DNA of 64,000 nucleotides. Source: Alginatibacterium sediminis (GTDB lineage Bacteria > Pseudomonadota > Gammaproteobacteria > Enterobacterales > Celerinatantimonadaceae). The stretch is from NCBI RefSeq assembly GCF_003610775.1, contig NZ_RAQO01000006.1:186001-250000 (forward strand), read 5' to 3'. The notes under the pieces are model-generated. The model made no database searches. It had not been told where the DNA came from and saw only the letters and a program-made list of their open reading frames with translations. Within the stretch, counting starts at the first letter, position 1. Every line of letters starts with the position of its first letter. The translations under genes and the position numbers were made by a program. Below are positions 35,190 through 44,878 of the stretch, in pieces.

Positions 35190-37067
35190 ATGACGAAGTA
35201 TAGCCAATTCAAAGCAATCAAAACTGGTGAAGCAAAACTGAATCAAGGATTTTGGGCCAACCGTGTCGATGACTATCTTAGTATTATAGATAATCTAGAA
35301 GGCGCTCTACTTTCCGAAGAAAATGCGGCGCGAATGCTTAACTTTGGTATTGCCGCCGGGGAAGTTGAAGGTGAATTTCATATGAATGAATGGTCTGATG
35401 GAGACTGTTACAAGTTCATTGAAGGCTGTATTAATCAGTACGCAGTCACACAAGATCAAAAAATTCTAGATGTCATCAACAAATATATTCCGTGGATAGA
35501 AGCCTCACAAGAGGACGATGGTTACATCGGAACGCAAACCCTATTGACGGAGCGAAAACGATGGGATGATATCGAATACCATGAGCTATATAACATGGGA
35601 CATCTATTTACAGCTGCTTGCGTGCACTATGAAGTCACTGGTGACGAACGACTGCTAAATGTTGCTAAACGTTGTGCGGATTACTTATGGATTACCTTTT
35701 CGCCTAAGCCTAAAGCTTTACTACATTTTGGCTTCAATCCCAGTCAAATTATGGGGCTTGTTGAACTACATCAATTAACCAATGAGCCAAGATATCTCGA
35801 ACTTGCAGATATTTTCGTTACGATGCGCGGACAATCTCCCGAGATTGGTGGTGACTGTAATCAAAACCGGATGCCGCTACGTGATGAAACACAACCGGTT
35901 GGCCACGCTGTGACTGGAGCATATTTATATGCGGGCGCAGCCGATGTCTATGCTCATACTGGCGAACAAAGCTTAAAAGATGCCTTAGAGCGCATTTGGA
36001 ACGACTTAATACGACGCCGTATTTATATCACCGGTGGCGTTGGCCCGCAGTATGTTGGCTACTCGGATAGAGGGGACCCTTTGTATGAAGCCTTTGCATC
36101 TGAGTACAACTTACCGCATCGCGTTACCTATAATGAAACCTGCGCAAATATCGCTGTCGCGATGTGGGCTAAACGCATGTACCAATTAACGGCTAAAGCT
36201 GAATATGGGGATTGGATGGAGAACATTCTATTTAATGCTGGGATCTCTGGTGCTAACTTAGATATGACTCGTTATTTCTACGCTAACCCCCTTGCTCACC
36301 GCTGTGAACACCATATTGAGCCTAGTTTTGGTCAGTATTCTCATGTTCCAAACGAGCGTTTCTTTACCTTTGATTGTTGGTGTTGTCCGCCGCAATTACT
36401 GCGTACTTTTACTGGAATGCCAAAGTGGATTTATTCTACGAGTGACAAGGGAGTATCGATTAACCTATTTGCGGGTGCTGACCTTGATACCAAACTAGAT
36501 AATGGCGACCAAGTAAAAGTGTCAATGCAAACGAATTACCCTTGGGACCAATCGGTTTCAATTCAAATTATCGAAGCGCCCCAAAATGGTATGGAACTAA
36601 GCTTACGCATTCCCGCCTGGTGCAGTGAAGCTACGATCAATGGTAAAAGAAGTGAAAGCGGTGTGTACACCTTGCAAGTGAAACAAGGGCAGCAATTGGC
36701 AATCGAATTGCCAATGCAGGCTGAACTTTATATTTCACACCCTATGCTAGAGCAATCTAATGGCATGTTTGCGGTTAAACGCGGACCTGTGGTTTATTGT
36801 GTTGAAGGCCAGGATATAAGTGCAGGAGCAAAAATTGATGAATTGGTCTTGCCCGAACAAGCGAGCTTTGAGGAAGAAGTGATGGCGGACTTCCCATATA
36901 AGATGGTTGGTTTAAGAACTAAGTTTAAACGACGTCCGCATAGCTCAGCTTTGTATTCGCGTTCACAAAGTTCTACAGAGTCAGACGTTGAAGTGCGGAT
37001 GATCCCATACTTCGCTTGGGCAAACCGAGTGGAGCAAGATATGGGAGTCTGGTTCCCCAGAGCCTAG
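35190..37067 (+). CDS. GH127-family glycoside hydrolase (DUF1680), cytoplasmic
   Basis: A 625-aa (alpha/alpha)6-barrel enzyme. All residues of the Zn-thiolate active site known from the beta-L-arabinofuranosidase HypBA1 are present with the right spacing: E300 (acid/base, 16 residues before the ExC motif), E316 and C318 (NETCANIA), and C398-C399 (DCWCCPPQ), where C398 would be the nucleophile. No signal peptide is seen, so it cleaves imported oligosaccharides in the cytoplasm. The family includes L-arabinofuranosidases and, in carrageenan utilisation loci, 3,6-anhydro-D-galactosidases; the operator at 35054 shared with the dgo genes favours the latter, as inference. It is transcribed alone. 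Confidence 0.87.
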   Translation: MTKYSQFKAIKTGEAKLNQGFWANRVDDYLSIIDNLEGALLSEENAARMLNFGIAAGEVEGEFHMNEWSDGDCYKFIEGCINQYAVTQDQKILDVINKYIPWIEASQEDDGYIGTQTLLTERKRWDDIEYHELYNMGHLFTAACVHYEVTGDERLLNVAKRCADYLWITFSPKPKALLHFGFNPSQIMGLVELHQLTNEPRYLELADIFVTMRGQSPEIGGDCNQNRMPLRDETQPVGHAVTGAYLYAGAADVYAHTGEQSLKDALERIWNDLIRRRIYITGGVGPQYVGYSDRGDPLYEAFASEYNLPHRVTYNETCANIAVAMWAKRMYQLTAKAEYGDWMENILFNAGISGANLDMTRYFYANPLAHRCEHHIEPSFGQYSHVPNERFFTFDCWCCPPQLLRTFTGMPKWIYSTSDKGVSINLFAGADLDTKLDNGDQVKVSMQTNYPWDQSVSIQIIEAPQNGMELSLRIPAWCSEATINGKRSESGVYTLQVKQGQQLAIELPMQAELYISHPMLEQSNGMFAVKRGPVVYCVEGQDISAGAKIDELVLPEQASFEEEVMADFPYKMVGLRTKFKRRPHSSALYSRSQSSTESDVEVRMIPYFAWANRVEQDMGVWFPRA

Positions 37068-37095
37068 CTAACCCGCTTTTGCTAACCGTCATATG

Positions 37096-37120
37096 AAACC
37101 CTAGTTTATTAGGGTTTTTT
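37096..37120 (+). terminator. Intrinsic terminator of the GH127 gene
   Basis: AAACCCTA (37096-37103) and TAGGGTTT (37110-37117) with a 6-nt loop, followed by further T residues. Confidence 0.88.
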
Positions 37121-37174
37121 CTTTTGTGCCTGCCAAACCCCAAAAACGTAGCTTGCTTTAGATCTGTCAAAAGT

Positions 37175-37191
37175 GAACTAACACTTAGTTC
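37175..37191. promoter_or_regulatory. Inverted repeat upstream of the diguanylate cyclase
   Basis: GAACTAA (37175-37181) and TTAGTTC (37185-37191) are perfect 7-bp arms around CAC, 120 bp before the cyclase start. It is a candidate operator; no cognate regulator is assigned. Confidence 0.35.
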
Positions 37192-37312
37192 TGATAGGGT
37201 TATTTTTGTTGTTTTGGCGAATTGATTTATAGTGATGATTCAGCACCCGCATTTTTTACCAATGGTAATCAGCTGACAAGGTTCCTAAATCCGTTCGCAC
37301 CCTGGGGGTTTT

Positions 37313-38668
37313 ATGGGGAAGTTTTTCCAGCAGCAATTTATTTCCATTCGTTCTGCCATGTCTATTATTTCTTGGCTGTATTTCTCTATGATTGTGGTTG
37401 TGCTTTCGGTTCTAATTTACTTTTTAAGCTCTTTGGATCAACTTTCAGCAAAGGAATTACACGAGCGGGTCAGCCTTGCGCTTGTGAATGAGAACCGCCA
37501 AGAATTGGCTATATTGGTGGAATACACCTATTGGGATGAAGCTTATAATGGAACTTTTTTTGACGACGAGAAAGTATGGGCTGACGAAAACGTTGGAAGC
37601 TATCTTTTCGAAACATATGGTATTGATTTTAGTTTGGCCCTTGGCAAAGACAATCAAGTTAAATTCTTTGCGAGTTCAGAGACTGAGCCGGAAATACAAG
37701 CTTCTGATATTCTAGGTAAAGAAATCAATCAATTGGTTCTCTTATCTAATGAACTTGAATCTAAGACTCAAGTTGCAAGTACCTATTTACGGATTGGAGA
37801 CGCAATCTATCTGGTGGTTGGAGGGCCTTTTATAGAAGAGGATAATGGAGACATTAGACCGGATACTTTTTTACTTTTTGGGCGTAAAATTGATAGTGAA
37901 TATTTGGAAGGGCTTACCAAAAACTACCAGCTTCAAGCCCTTGAACTATTGATAAATACGGTTTCGAAACCAAGTCAAAGTAGCTTAAACCTAAATTCAC
38001 CGCTTGAGACTCTTGCCTCTGTACGCTGGACACCTAAAGTTCCTAGTAAAGATGTATTACCTAGTATCGTAATGGTGCTGTCTTTATTCCTACTTGGGAC
38101 CATTATCGTAAGTCGCTATATTCTGACGCTTGAGCAAGCTAATAGAGAAGCCTACGAGAACAAAATATTTTTTGAAGCGACTCGAGATCCACTTACGCAG
38201 ATCCATAATCGAAAATACTTTATGGAGATGGCTCGCAAAGAATTCTCGGTCTCTAAACGCTATCATCGGCCGTTTTGTGTATTGATGATAGATATTGATC
38301 ATTTCAAAAATATCAACGACAGTTATGGGCATAGTTTTGGCGACTCGGCTTTAATGCATATGGCAGACATATGTAGCAATGTTCTGCGCGAACATGACTT
38401 GTTTGGCAGACTCGGCGGCGAAGAATTTGCAGTGGTTCTGCCTAATACTAGCTATGAAAAATCCTTACAAGTTGCCGAGCGAGTTAGGCAGGAATTAATG
38501 GAATCACCTTTCGCAAAAGACGCCAAAACTATCAAAATGACGGTGAGTATAGGTATGGCTGAATTATCCAAACATGAAGCAATTGAACTGCTTATTGAGC
38601 ACGCTGATAAAGCGATGTATTTGGCTAAGTCCCGTGGTCGCAATCGTGTGGAATGTTATGGGGAGTAG
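37313..38668 (+). CDS. Membrane-bound diguanylate cyclase with CHASE4-like sensor domain
   Basis: A 451-aa protein. Transmembrane helices lie at about residues 17-40 and 248-268; between them is a periplasmic sensor domain with VEYTYWDEAYNGTFFDD, typical of CHASE4. The C-terminal GGDEF domain has the active GGEEF motif at 368-372 and an inhibitory RxxD I-site at 359-362. It should synthesise cyclic di-GMP in response to an extracytoplasmic cue. No EAL domain is present. It is monocistronic and convergent with the EamA gene. Confidence 0.9.
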   Translation: MGKFFQQQFISIRSAMSIISWLYFSMIVVVLSVLIYFLSSLDQLSAKELHERVSLALVNENRQELAILVEYTYWDEAYNGTFFDDEKVWADENVGSYLFETYGIDFSLALGKDNQVKFFASSETEPEIQASDILGKEINQLVLLSNELESKTQVASTYLRIGDAIYLVVGGPFIEEDNGDIRPDTFLLFGRKIDSEYLEGLTKNYQLQALELLINTVSKPSQSSLNLNSPLETLASVRWTPKVPSKDVLPSIVMVLSLFLLGTIIVSRYILTLEQANREAYENKIFFEATRDPLTQIHNRKYFMEMARKEFSVSKRYHRPFCVLMIDIDHFKNINDSYGHSFGDSALMHMADICSNVLREHDLFGRLGGEEFAVVLPNTSYEKSLQVAERVRQELMESPFAKDAKTIKMTVSIGMAELSKHEAIELLIEHADKAMYLAKSRGRNRVECYGE

Positions 38669-38703
38669 TAGTTTAGCTAGCTACAGATAGGTTCTGTTGC
38701 CAG

Positions 38704-39579
38704 CTAATTGAGTTTGGCGGAACGTTTTGAAAGTTTTATATACACAGTCAAGGATAATAATATTATCCCGCCGCCGATGAGTTTTTGCAGCTGTATTACT
38801 TCTGCAAGCACAACAACACTTAGTAGCAGCGTCCAAATCGGTTCCAGTATCATAATGAGAGAAGCCGTTTCCATGTTTACACTATGTTGCCCTAATGTTT
38901 GCAGTAGATAGCGTAAAGCTGTTGCAACAAGCGTGGAAACGCTAAACCAAAAGATGAGGTGTGACGTTATTTCAAAAGGCTCGTTTGTCACGAATGAAGC
39001 AGCGATAACACCGGCGATACCAACGATGAAAAGTTGAATGCAGATAGAGCTTAAGGGTTTGATGTTGCGAATGACGCGTTTATTAAGCACAAAATGCACT
39101 GAAAGCAAACTTGAGGCCAAAAGGAAGTACCACTGACTTAGGTCAACTTGCCAGCCATTACTCAAAGCCAATAGTGCCATTCCTAAAACGGACAAGGGAA
39201 GTGCGATCCAAAATGCTTTTTTGGGTTTGTTTTGAAATAGCAGCCATGCGGTTATTGGTGCAATAATCATGGCAAGACTCATGATGAAAGCACCTTCAGA
39301 AAGGCTGGTTGAAATTGAGACTGCATGTATCCAAGTTAATAGGGAACCAGCCAGAAAAACACCCACAGCTGAAACTGCTGCTATTTGTGTAAGTCTTAGC
39401 TTAATAATATCTCGGTAGCAAAACGGTAAAAGAACCAAGCTAGCTAGCAAAAAACGAGCAGCGATAAATACGTCACTTGGCATTTCTTGTATTACTAGTT
39501 TTGAAGCAATCCAACCTACAGCAGCGAGCATAGTTGCCAGCAGTAAATACAATTCTGCGCGGCCCTTGACTTGGTCCAT
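38704..39579 (-). CDS. EamA/DMT-superfamily transporter
   Basis: A 291-aa protein with ten predicted transmembrane helices in two EamA repeats, probably a metabolite or amino-acid exporter. The ATG at 39579 is preserved after AGGACA; the longer frame to 39621 begins in a poorly supported stretch. The first repeat contains GWIASKLVIQEMPSDVFIAARF and the second ILEPIWTLLLSVVVLAE, characteristic of RhaT/YdcZ-like members. Substrate unknown. Confidence 0.82.
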   Translation of the reverse strand: MDQVKGRAELYLLLATMLAAVGWIASKLVIQEMPSDVFIAARFLLASLVLLPFCYRDIIKLRLTQIAAVSAVGVFLAGSLLTWIHAVSISTSLSEGAFIMSLAMIIAPITAWLLFQNKPKKAFWIALPLSVLGMALLALSNGWQVDLSQWYFLLASSLLSVHFVLNKRVIRNIKPLSSICIQLFIVGIAGVIAASFVTNEPFEITSHLIFWFSVSTLVATALRYLLQTLGQHSVNMETASLIMILEPIWTLLLSVVVLAEVIQLQKLIGGGIILLSLTVYIKLSKRSAKLN

Positions 39580-39726
39580 TTTGATCTGTCCTGAGTTGTA
39601 AATCTTTAAACAAAAGACCATTCAAACTTTGACGCGCAATGTATCTAGCTAGGGTCTGTATGTGCAAGCTGCTAGAGTATCGCTTAGCATCATAGATAAC
39701 TAGTCTAGGCGCTAAGCGTTTGAGGT

Positions 39727-40827
39727 TTATTGTGTTAGAAACTCAGGGTAATCAGTGAGTCCTTCTGCGGTACCACCGAATAATGTTTCTGGATTGTGCT
39801 TCGCCAAGGGATAGTCGTTTTTTATCCGCGCTGGTAAATCCGGATTTGCTACAAATGGGCGACCGAAACCTACCATATCGGTGTCGCCATCTTCAACTGC
39901 TTGAGCCCCTTTGCGTGCATCGTAGCGACCCGCATAGATCAGTACACCTTGATATACTTGACGAACTGCATCTTTAAACGATTGTGGCGTTTCAGGGGCA
40001 TCTTCCCAATCAACTTCAGCAATGTGAATATACGCCACATCTAGGGTGTTCAGTAGCGCAGCTGCTGCGGTATAGGTTTCTACTGGCGTTGCATCAATCG
40101 TACCATTGAGCGATGTAAATGGGGCAAGACGAACACCAATGCGGTCAGCGCCGATAGCACCTGCCATCGCCGCGACTACTTCTCCTAGGAAACGAAGTCT
40201 ATTCTCGATAGAACCACCGTATTCGTCGCTACGATTGTTTGCTTGAGAATCTATAAATTGATTAATCAAGTACCCATTTGCGGCGTGAAGTTCAATACCA
40301 TCAAAACCTGCTTCTATGGCGTTTAATGCAGCTTGTCGGTACTCACCAATGACTTGAGTAATATCCTCTTTAGTCATCTCACGAGGTTGAGTAACCTCAA
40401 CAAAACCGGGTTGGTCGCTACCGTTGTCAACGAATACCTTGACGCCATCAGCTTTAATCGCAGACGAGGAAATGGCTTGTTGGCCTCCAATGTTATCTGG
40501 ATGCGTCACTCGACCAACATGCCAAAGCTGGGCGAAAATAGTGCCACCTTTGGCGTGAACTGCGTCAGTTGTTAACTTCCATCCAGCGATTTGCTCTTGG
40601 GAATAAATACCTGGTGTCCAAGCATAGCCTTGTCCCATTGCTGAGATTTGAGTTCCTTCAGCCACAATCAATCCTGCACTGGCGCGTTGTGCATAGTACT
40701 GAGCCATCATTGCGTTTGCGACATTACCAGGTTGGCTGGCACGCGAGCGTGTCATTGGTGGCATAACAATACGGTTTTTTAGAGAAATCTTACCGAGCTG
40801 AATGCTTTGAAATAATGCGTCTTTCAT
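39727..40827 (-). CDS. nemA: N-ethylmaleimide reductase-type old yellow enzyme
   Basis: A 366-aa FMN-dependent ene-reductase with the OYE TIM barrel. Seen: MPPMTRSRA near residue 25, HVGRVTHP, the catalytic/substrate pair HAANGYLINQF and RSDEYGGSIENR, and the FMN-phosphate region GFGRPFVANPDL. It reduces alpha,beta-unsaturated carbonyls and nitro compounds with NADPH. It follows gloA by 12 bp, the same pairing as in E. coli nemRA-gloA, where both counter toxic electrophiles. No nemR repressor is present here. Confidence 0.9.
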   Translation of the reverse strand: MKDALFQSIQLGKISLKNRIVMPPMTRSRASQPGNVANAMMAQYYAQRASAGLIVAEGTQISAMGQGYAWTPGIYSQEQIAGWKLTTDAVHAKGGTIFAQLWHVGRVTHPDNIGGQQAISSSAIKADGVKVFVDNGSDQPGFVEVTQPREMTKEDITQVIGEYRQAALNAIEAGFDGIELHAANGYLINQFIDSQANNRSDEYGGSIENRLRFLGEVVAAMAGAIGADRIGVRLAPFTSLNGTIDATPVETYTAAAALLNTLDVAYIHIAEVDWEDAPETPQSFKDAVRQVYQGVLIYAGRYDARKGAQAVEDGDTDMVGFGRPFVANPDLPARIKNDYPLAKHNPETLFGGTAEGLTDYPEFLTQ

Positions 40828-40839
40828 TTGGAATTCCTC

Positions 40840-41220
40840 TTAACTGTTAACTTGAATGAGTTCAATTTGGTAACCATCTGGGTCGGTAACAAAAGCTATT
40901 TCAGTTCGGCCACCTTTCACCGGTCCAGGTTCTCTAGTTACATTGCCACCGCAGGTTTTGATACGATCGCAGGTTTCATAAATATCATCGACACCGAGGG
41001 CTATATGGCCAAAAGCGTTGCCAAGCTGGTATTGGTCGGTATCCCAGTTGTAGGTCAACTCAATTGCCGTACCCTTATCTTCGTAGCCTACAAATACTAA
41101 GGTGTAACGGTATTCCTGGTTTTCACTTTTCTCGAGAACGGTCATACCCAGAACGTTGGTATAGAACTCAATGGATTGTTCAAGGTTCACAACCCGCAAC
41201 ATGGTATGTAGAAACTTCAT
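40840..41220 (-). CDS. gloA: Lactoylglutathione lyase (glyoxalase I)
   Basis: A 126-aa Ni/Zn glyoxalase I with the E. coli-type metal ligands H5, E54, H72 and E120. [22 protein letters not shown] and [22 protein letters not shown] are nearly identical to the proteobacterial family. It converts the methylglyoxal-glutathione hemithioacetal to S-lactoylglutathione. It precedes nemA in an operon. Methylglyoxal arises from triose-phosphate overflow during sugar catabolism, which fits the surrounding genes. Confidence 0.95.
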   Translation of the reverse strand: MKFLHTMLRVVNLEQSIEFYTNVLGMTVLEKSENQEYRYTLVFVGYEDKGTAIELTYNWDTDQYQLGNAFGHIALGVDDIYETCDRIKTCGGNVTREPGPVKGGRTEIAFVTDPDGYQIELIQVNS

Positions 41221-41741
41221 GGAATGCCCTCAGTACTGTTTTTGCGTGCAATGATGTTCAGCCGTGCACTGCTAATGAATGATGTTGTTGGGTACAAAGT
41301 ACAGTCGAACACTCAAGGTGGGAAATTATCAATTTTCATCGTTATCATAAAATAAATTTATAGATCTAAAGTCGTGATATTCAATAGATTCTTACTTGTA
41401 GCATTCAAGAATTTTGGCGGCTTTACCGAGTAAGCTACGAATACATATGTCCATTTGTGACTTAATCAAATATATGGTGTTTAGCCGCAGTATCTAGGGT
41501 TTGTGGCGATACATACTGTGCAGAGTTTGAATCTCAAATTATGCTAAATGCAATGGGTGTAGAGATTTTGTAATGGTTATCAGAGCTAGCGAATGATGTA
41601 CAAAGGTTCACTCTCCCCCAGAAATTTGACCTTTGCTTGTGCGAATATCAAAGTCGTTGCCGTTTAGTGTTGTTTTGCTTTACTCAAAATCGAATAATTC
41701 AAACTGCTACTACAATATCGTCGATTCAGTGAGGAACTAAA
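41221..41741. other. Intergenic region between divergent gloA and the RraA-like gene
   Basis: 521 bp with no credible gene. It must hold promoters in both directions. No strong dyad was noticed. Confidence 0.5.
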
Positions 41742-42431
41742 ATGACCATTGTGTGGGAGAACGACCAGCAACTTTTCGCGCTTGCCAAGGAAAAACTATT
41801 TGTGGCCTTAGTCGGAGATATTCTTGATAAGTTAGGTTATCAACATCAATTTTTGTCACCAAAGCTTAAGCCCATGCGAAATGATATGCGAATTATAGGC
41901 AGAGCTATGACGGTACTCGAAGCTGACTTTTATGGCGACTTTACGGCTCATTCTGAGATTAGCGAGCAACCTTTTGGGCGAATGTTTGAAGCTTTGGACG
42001 ATCTCAAACAAGATGAAGTCTATATATGCTCCGGTAGTTCACATCGGTATGCCTTGTGGGGAGGTTTGATGTCAACTCGTGCGATGCATTGTGGTGCAGC
42101 TGGCGCTGTGCTTCACGGGTTTCACCGCGATAGTAACGAAATTGAAAAGTTAGGGTTTCCGGTCGCTTCAATAGGCAGTTACGCTCAAGATCAAGGGGTG
42201 CGAGGTAAAGTCCTAGACTGGAGAATTCCGATTGAAGTTGATGGCGTGCGAGTCAACAACGGAGACATTATATTTGGTGACAGAGATGGAATACTGATCG
42301 TTCCCAAAGCGGTAGAGATTGAAGCGTTTCAAGGTGCATTTGAAAAAGCTGCTACCGAAAGCTTGGTCTTAAAAGCGTTGCAACAGGGAATGACAACTGT
42401 TGATGCATTTAAGAAGTTTGGGGTGATGTAA
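41742..42431 (+). CDS. RraA-like / HMG-aldolase-family protein
   Basis: A 229-aa protein starting at an ATG with GAGG upstream. The family motifs are RAMHCGAAGAVLHGFHRD, with R129-D130 as the metal/pyruvate site, and GDRDGILIVPK. Members are 4-hydroxy-4-methyl-2-oxoglutarate or oxaloacetate-type pyruvate aldolases, or related enzymes in sugar-acid pathways. Divergent from gloA and convergent with the CoA-transferase pair. Its substrate is uncertain; an acyl-pyruvate or keto-acid intermediate of the neighbouring pathway is possible. Confidence 0.78.
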   Translation: MTIVWENDQQLFALAKEKLFVALVGDILDKLGYQHQFLSPKLKPMRNDMRIIGRAMTVLEADFYGDFTAHSEISEQPFGRMFEALDDLKQDEVYICSGSSHRYALWGGLMSTRAMHCGAAGAVLHGFHRDSNEIEKLGFPVASIGSYAQDQGVRGKVLDWRIPIEVDGVRVNNGDIIFGDRDGILIVPKAVEIEAFQGAFEKAATESLVLKALQQGMTTVDAFKKFGVM

Positions 42432-42460
42432 CATTCTAAGGTGAACAATGCTAAATCAGA

Positions 42461-42486
42461 CCCCAATCCAACGTTGAAGATTGGGG
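42461..42486. terminator. Hairpin between convergent RraA-like and CoA-transferase genes
   Basis: CCCCAATC (42461-42468) and GATTGGGG (42479-42486) are perfect 8-bp arms around a 10-nt loop. No T-run follows, so it may be a weak bidirectional terminator. Confidence 0.45.
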
Positions 42487-42596
42487 AGATGATCTTAAGG
42501 TCGTGTTTGGTGAACAATGGCAGCAGGCGTTGAGCCTACCCGCAGCCTAGCGATGCCCACCTACTTTAGAGTGCGAATTACTTTATGCTCACATTA

Positions 42597-43736
42597 TTAG
42601 ACTGAACCAAGTGAAAACTCTTGCTCAAGACTAGCATTGTGTTGCCCTAGTAAGGGCGCGCCTTGCGGTGACTTAAATAGCTCTCCATCGATGCGAATTG
42701 GACAACTTGTTGTGGTATATGTTTGTCCATTTCCACAACGCACGGTTTGTAGCATGTCTAATACTTTAAACCCGTCATGTTCAAGCATGTGTTTCCAATC
42801 GAGAACTTCAGCACACCAAATATCAGCCGGTTCAAGAATATCAAGCCAGTGCTGGGAGCTGGCGGTTGCCAATTGATCGGATAATATTTGTTTTATTTCG
42901 TCTCGTTTGGGATACCACTGCTTTGGATCGCTATAGCTTAGTAGCTGATCATTTTCTAATAAATCACCGAGTTTGATGATAGACCCCATCGCTAGTACCA
43001 GATAACCCGAACTCGTTTTGTAAAGCCCGTAAGGTGCACCTACAAGCGGATGAGCACCGTTTACCTTGCCTCTTTCAACAGACTCAGAATCTTGATAATA
43101 AAGCGTTAGCGGTTCGAATTGAAAATCGAGCATCGCTTCTAACATGCTGACTTCTACTGAACCACTTTCACCGCTAACTAACGTTGCCAGTATGCCTTGT
43201 ACGAGTTGGGATCCTGCAAACATATCAGCTAAGGCTAGTCCCACAGGAAGGGGACCGTGTTTATCATTACCGCTTTGCCACACAAATCCTGATAATGCTT
43301 GTACCAGTAAATCTTGACCTGACTTAGTCGACCATGGACCATCTTGTCCGTAACCTGATATACAACCATAAACGATATCCGAATTGAGTAGTTTTAGGCT
43401 CGCATAGTCAAATCCTAAACGCTCCATAACGCCGGGTCTAAAATTGTGAACAACAATATCAACCTTAGCTACCAGTTCTCTTACCCAAGCTTTCCCGGTT
43501 TTAGATTTTAAATCAATCGCGATGCTCTCTTTGTTTCGGTTTATTGCCTGAAAGAATGCTGAATCACCACAAAGATCGATTGACTCACCATAAAGTGTCC
43601 GCGATAAGTCACCTTTTTCATGATGCTCAAGTTTAATCACCCGAGCACCAAGATCTGCAAGTCTAAGGCTTGCACAAGGACCTGATAGTAATTGGGTAAA
43701 ATCCAAAACGGTATACCCTTCTAAAGGATGAATCAT
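42597..43736 (-). CDS. CaiB/BaiF (type III) CoA transferase, copy 1
   Basis: A 379-aa family III CoA transferase. The catalytic Asp142 is in [11 protein letters not shown], and the family opening [23 protein letters not shown] and [12 protein letters not shown] are present. It transfers CoA between carboxylic acids through an aspartyl-CoA thioester. Its start overlaps the upstream copy by 4 bp, so the two are translationally coupled and may form a heteromer or act on different acids. Acceptor acid unknown. Confidence 0.87.
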   Translation of the reverse strand: MIHPLEGYTVLDFTQLLSGPCASLRLADLGARVIKLEHHEKGDLSRTLYGESIDLCGDSAFFQAINRNKESIAIDLKSKTGKAWVRELVAKVDIVVHNFRPGVMERLGFDYASLKLLNSDIVYGCISGYGQDGPWSTKSGQDLLVQALSGFVWQSGNDKHGPLPVGLALADMFAGSQLVQGILATLVSGESGSVEVSMLEAMLDFQFEPLTLYYQDSESVERGKVNGAHPLVGAPYGLYKTSSGYLVLAMGSIIKLGDLLENDQLLSYSDPKQWYPKRDEIKQILSDQLATASSQHWLDILEPADIWCAEVLDWKHMLEHDGFKVLDMLQTVRCGNGQTYTTTSCPIRIDGELFKSPQGAPLLGQHNASLEQEFSLGSV

Positions 43737-44878
43737 AAGCCAAACTCCTTGGTAATATGAACATTGGCACTACCTAGAACCGGTGCTGCTCGCTCTGAAA
43801 AGATACGCTCTGCGTTTAGACGAATAGGGCAGCGGGTTGTGCGAAGATTGACGTCCTCACCTCTGGTGATTGTCATTTCCATATCGAGTGCTTTATAACC
43901 GCTACTTTGGGTTAAAGAATGATAGTCGTATACATCTGAGCACCAGTAGCCTGCCGGCTCCAGTATATCTAACCAATGCTGGCTGGTGTTTTTTGCAATG
44001 ACTTCAGCGATCAATGCCTTCGCTTCGTCACGCTTAGAAAAATAGAGATTGTCTTGATCAAAATCCGCGAGAGCATTGCAATCTATCAGCCTCGCCAATG
44101 TACTCAGTGAGCCCATAGCTATGGCTAGGTAGCCGTTCTGAGTTGAGTAAATACCGTAAGGAGCGCCAAGATAAGCATGGGCATTTGCAATGCTACTTCT
44201 CCGCGGTTTTAGTTCAGGGTTATTGATGTAGGCGGTTAGACCTTCAAATTGGAAGTCCAAAATTGAGGTGATTAAATTGACTTCAATTTTTGCGCCTTTG
44301 CCGGTTTTTCTCTTGCGTATCAGACACGCTAAAATAGCTTGAGCCAGATTGGAACCGCATACCATATCTGCGACAGCTGCGCCAAATGGAATGGGATCAT
44401 CACCGCTATTTCCACTAAGCCAAGTTAAGCCTGACATGGCTTGCGCTAATAGGTCTTGGCCTGGTTTATCGCGCCAAGGACCTTGAGTACCATACCCACT
44501 GACTTCGGCATAAATTAGTTTCGGATTTAGTGTTTTCACGGTTTCGTAATCCAAACCCAACCGATCCATGATTCCAGGTCTAAAGTTATGGGTTATAACA
44601 TCAGCTTGTAGGATAAGCTTTTTAACTAAAGCAAGATCTTGTGGGTCTTTTAGGTTGGCCTGGAAAGATTCTTTATTCCGATTAACCGTATGAAACAAAA
44701 CACTATCACCGCCAGCTTTCATGTTTTTGGTAACCAGCTGACGACAGGCATCACCGTATTTTGGGCGTTCGATCTTAATCACTCTTGCACCGAGATCTGC
44801 AAGTCGCAAACCCGCATAAGGCCCCGCCATATATTGACTAAATTCTAGAACCGTTAATCCTTTTAGTGGAAGTTTCAT
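43733..44878 (-). CDS. CaiB/BaiF (type III) CoA transferase, copy 2
   Basis: A 381-aa paralogue of the preceding gene product with catalytic Asp142 in [11 protein letters not shown] and [20 protein letters not shown] at the N-terminus. It overlaps both the signal-less solute-binding-protein gene and the other transferase by 4 bp, so all three are one coupled operon. The enzyme probably activates a carboxylic acid that the enoyl-CoA hydratase operon (50245-47561) then processes (inference from shared operators). Confidence 0.87.
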   Translation of the reverse strand: MKLPLKGLTVLEFSQYMAGPYAGLRLADLGARVIKIERPKYGDACRQLVTKNMKAGGDSVLFHTVNRNKESFQANLKDPQDLALVKKLILQADVITHNFRPGIMDRLGLDYETVKTLNPKLIYAEVSGYGTQGPWRDKPGQDLLAQAMSGLTWLSGNSGDDPIPFGAAVADMVCGSNLAQAILACLIRKRKTGKGAKIEVNLITSILDFQFEGLTAYINNPELKPRRSSIANAHAYLGAPYGIYSTQNGYLAIAMGSLSTLARLIDCNALADFDQDNLYFSKRDEAKALIAEVIAKNTSQHWLDILEPAGYWCSDVYDYHSLTQSSGYKALDMEMTITRGEDVNLRTTRCPIRLNAERIFSERAAPVLGSANVHITKEFGL

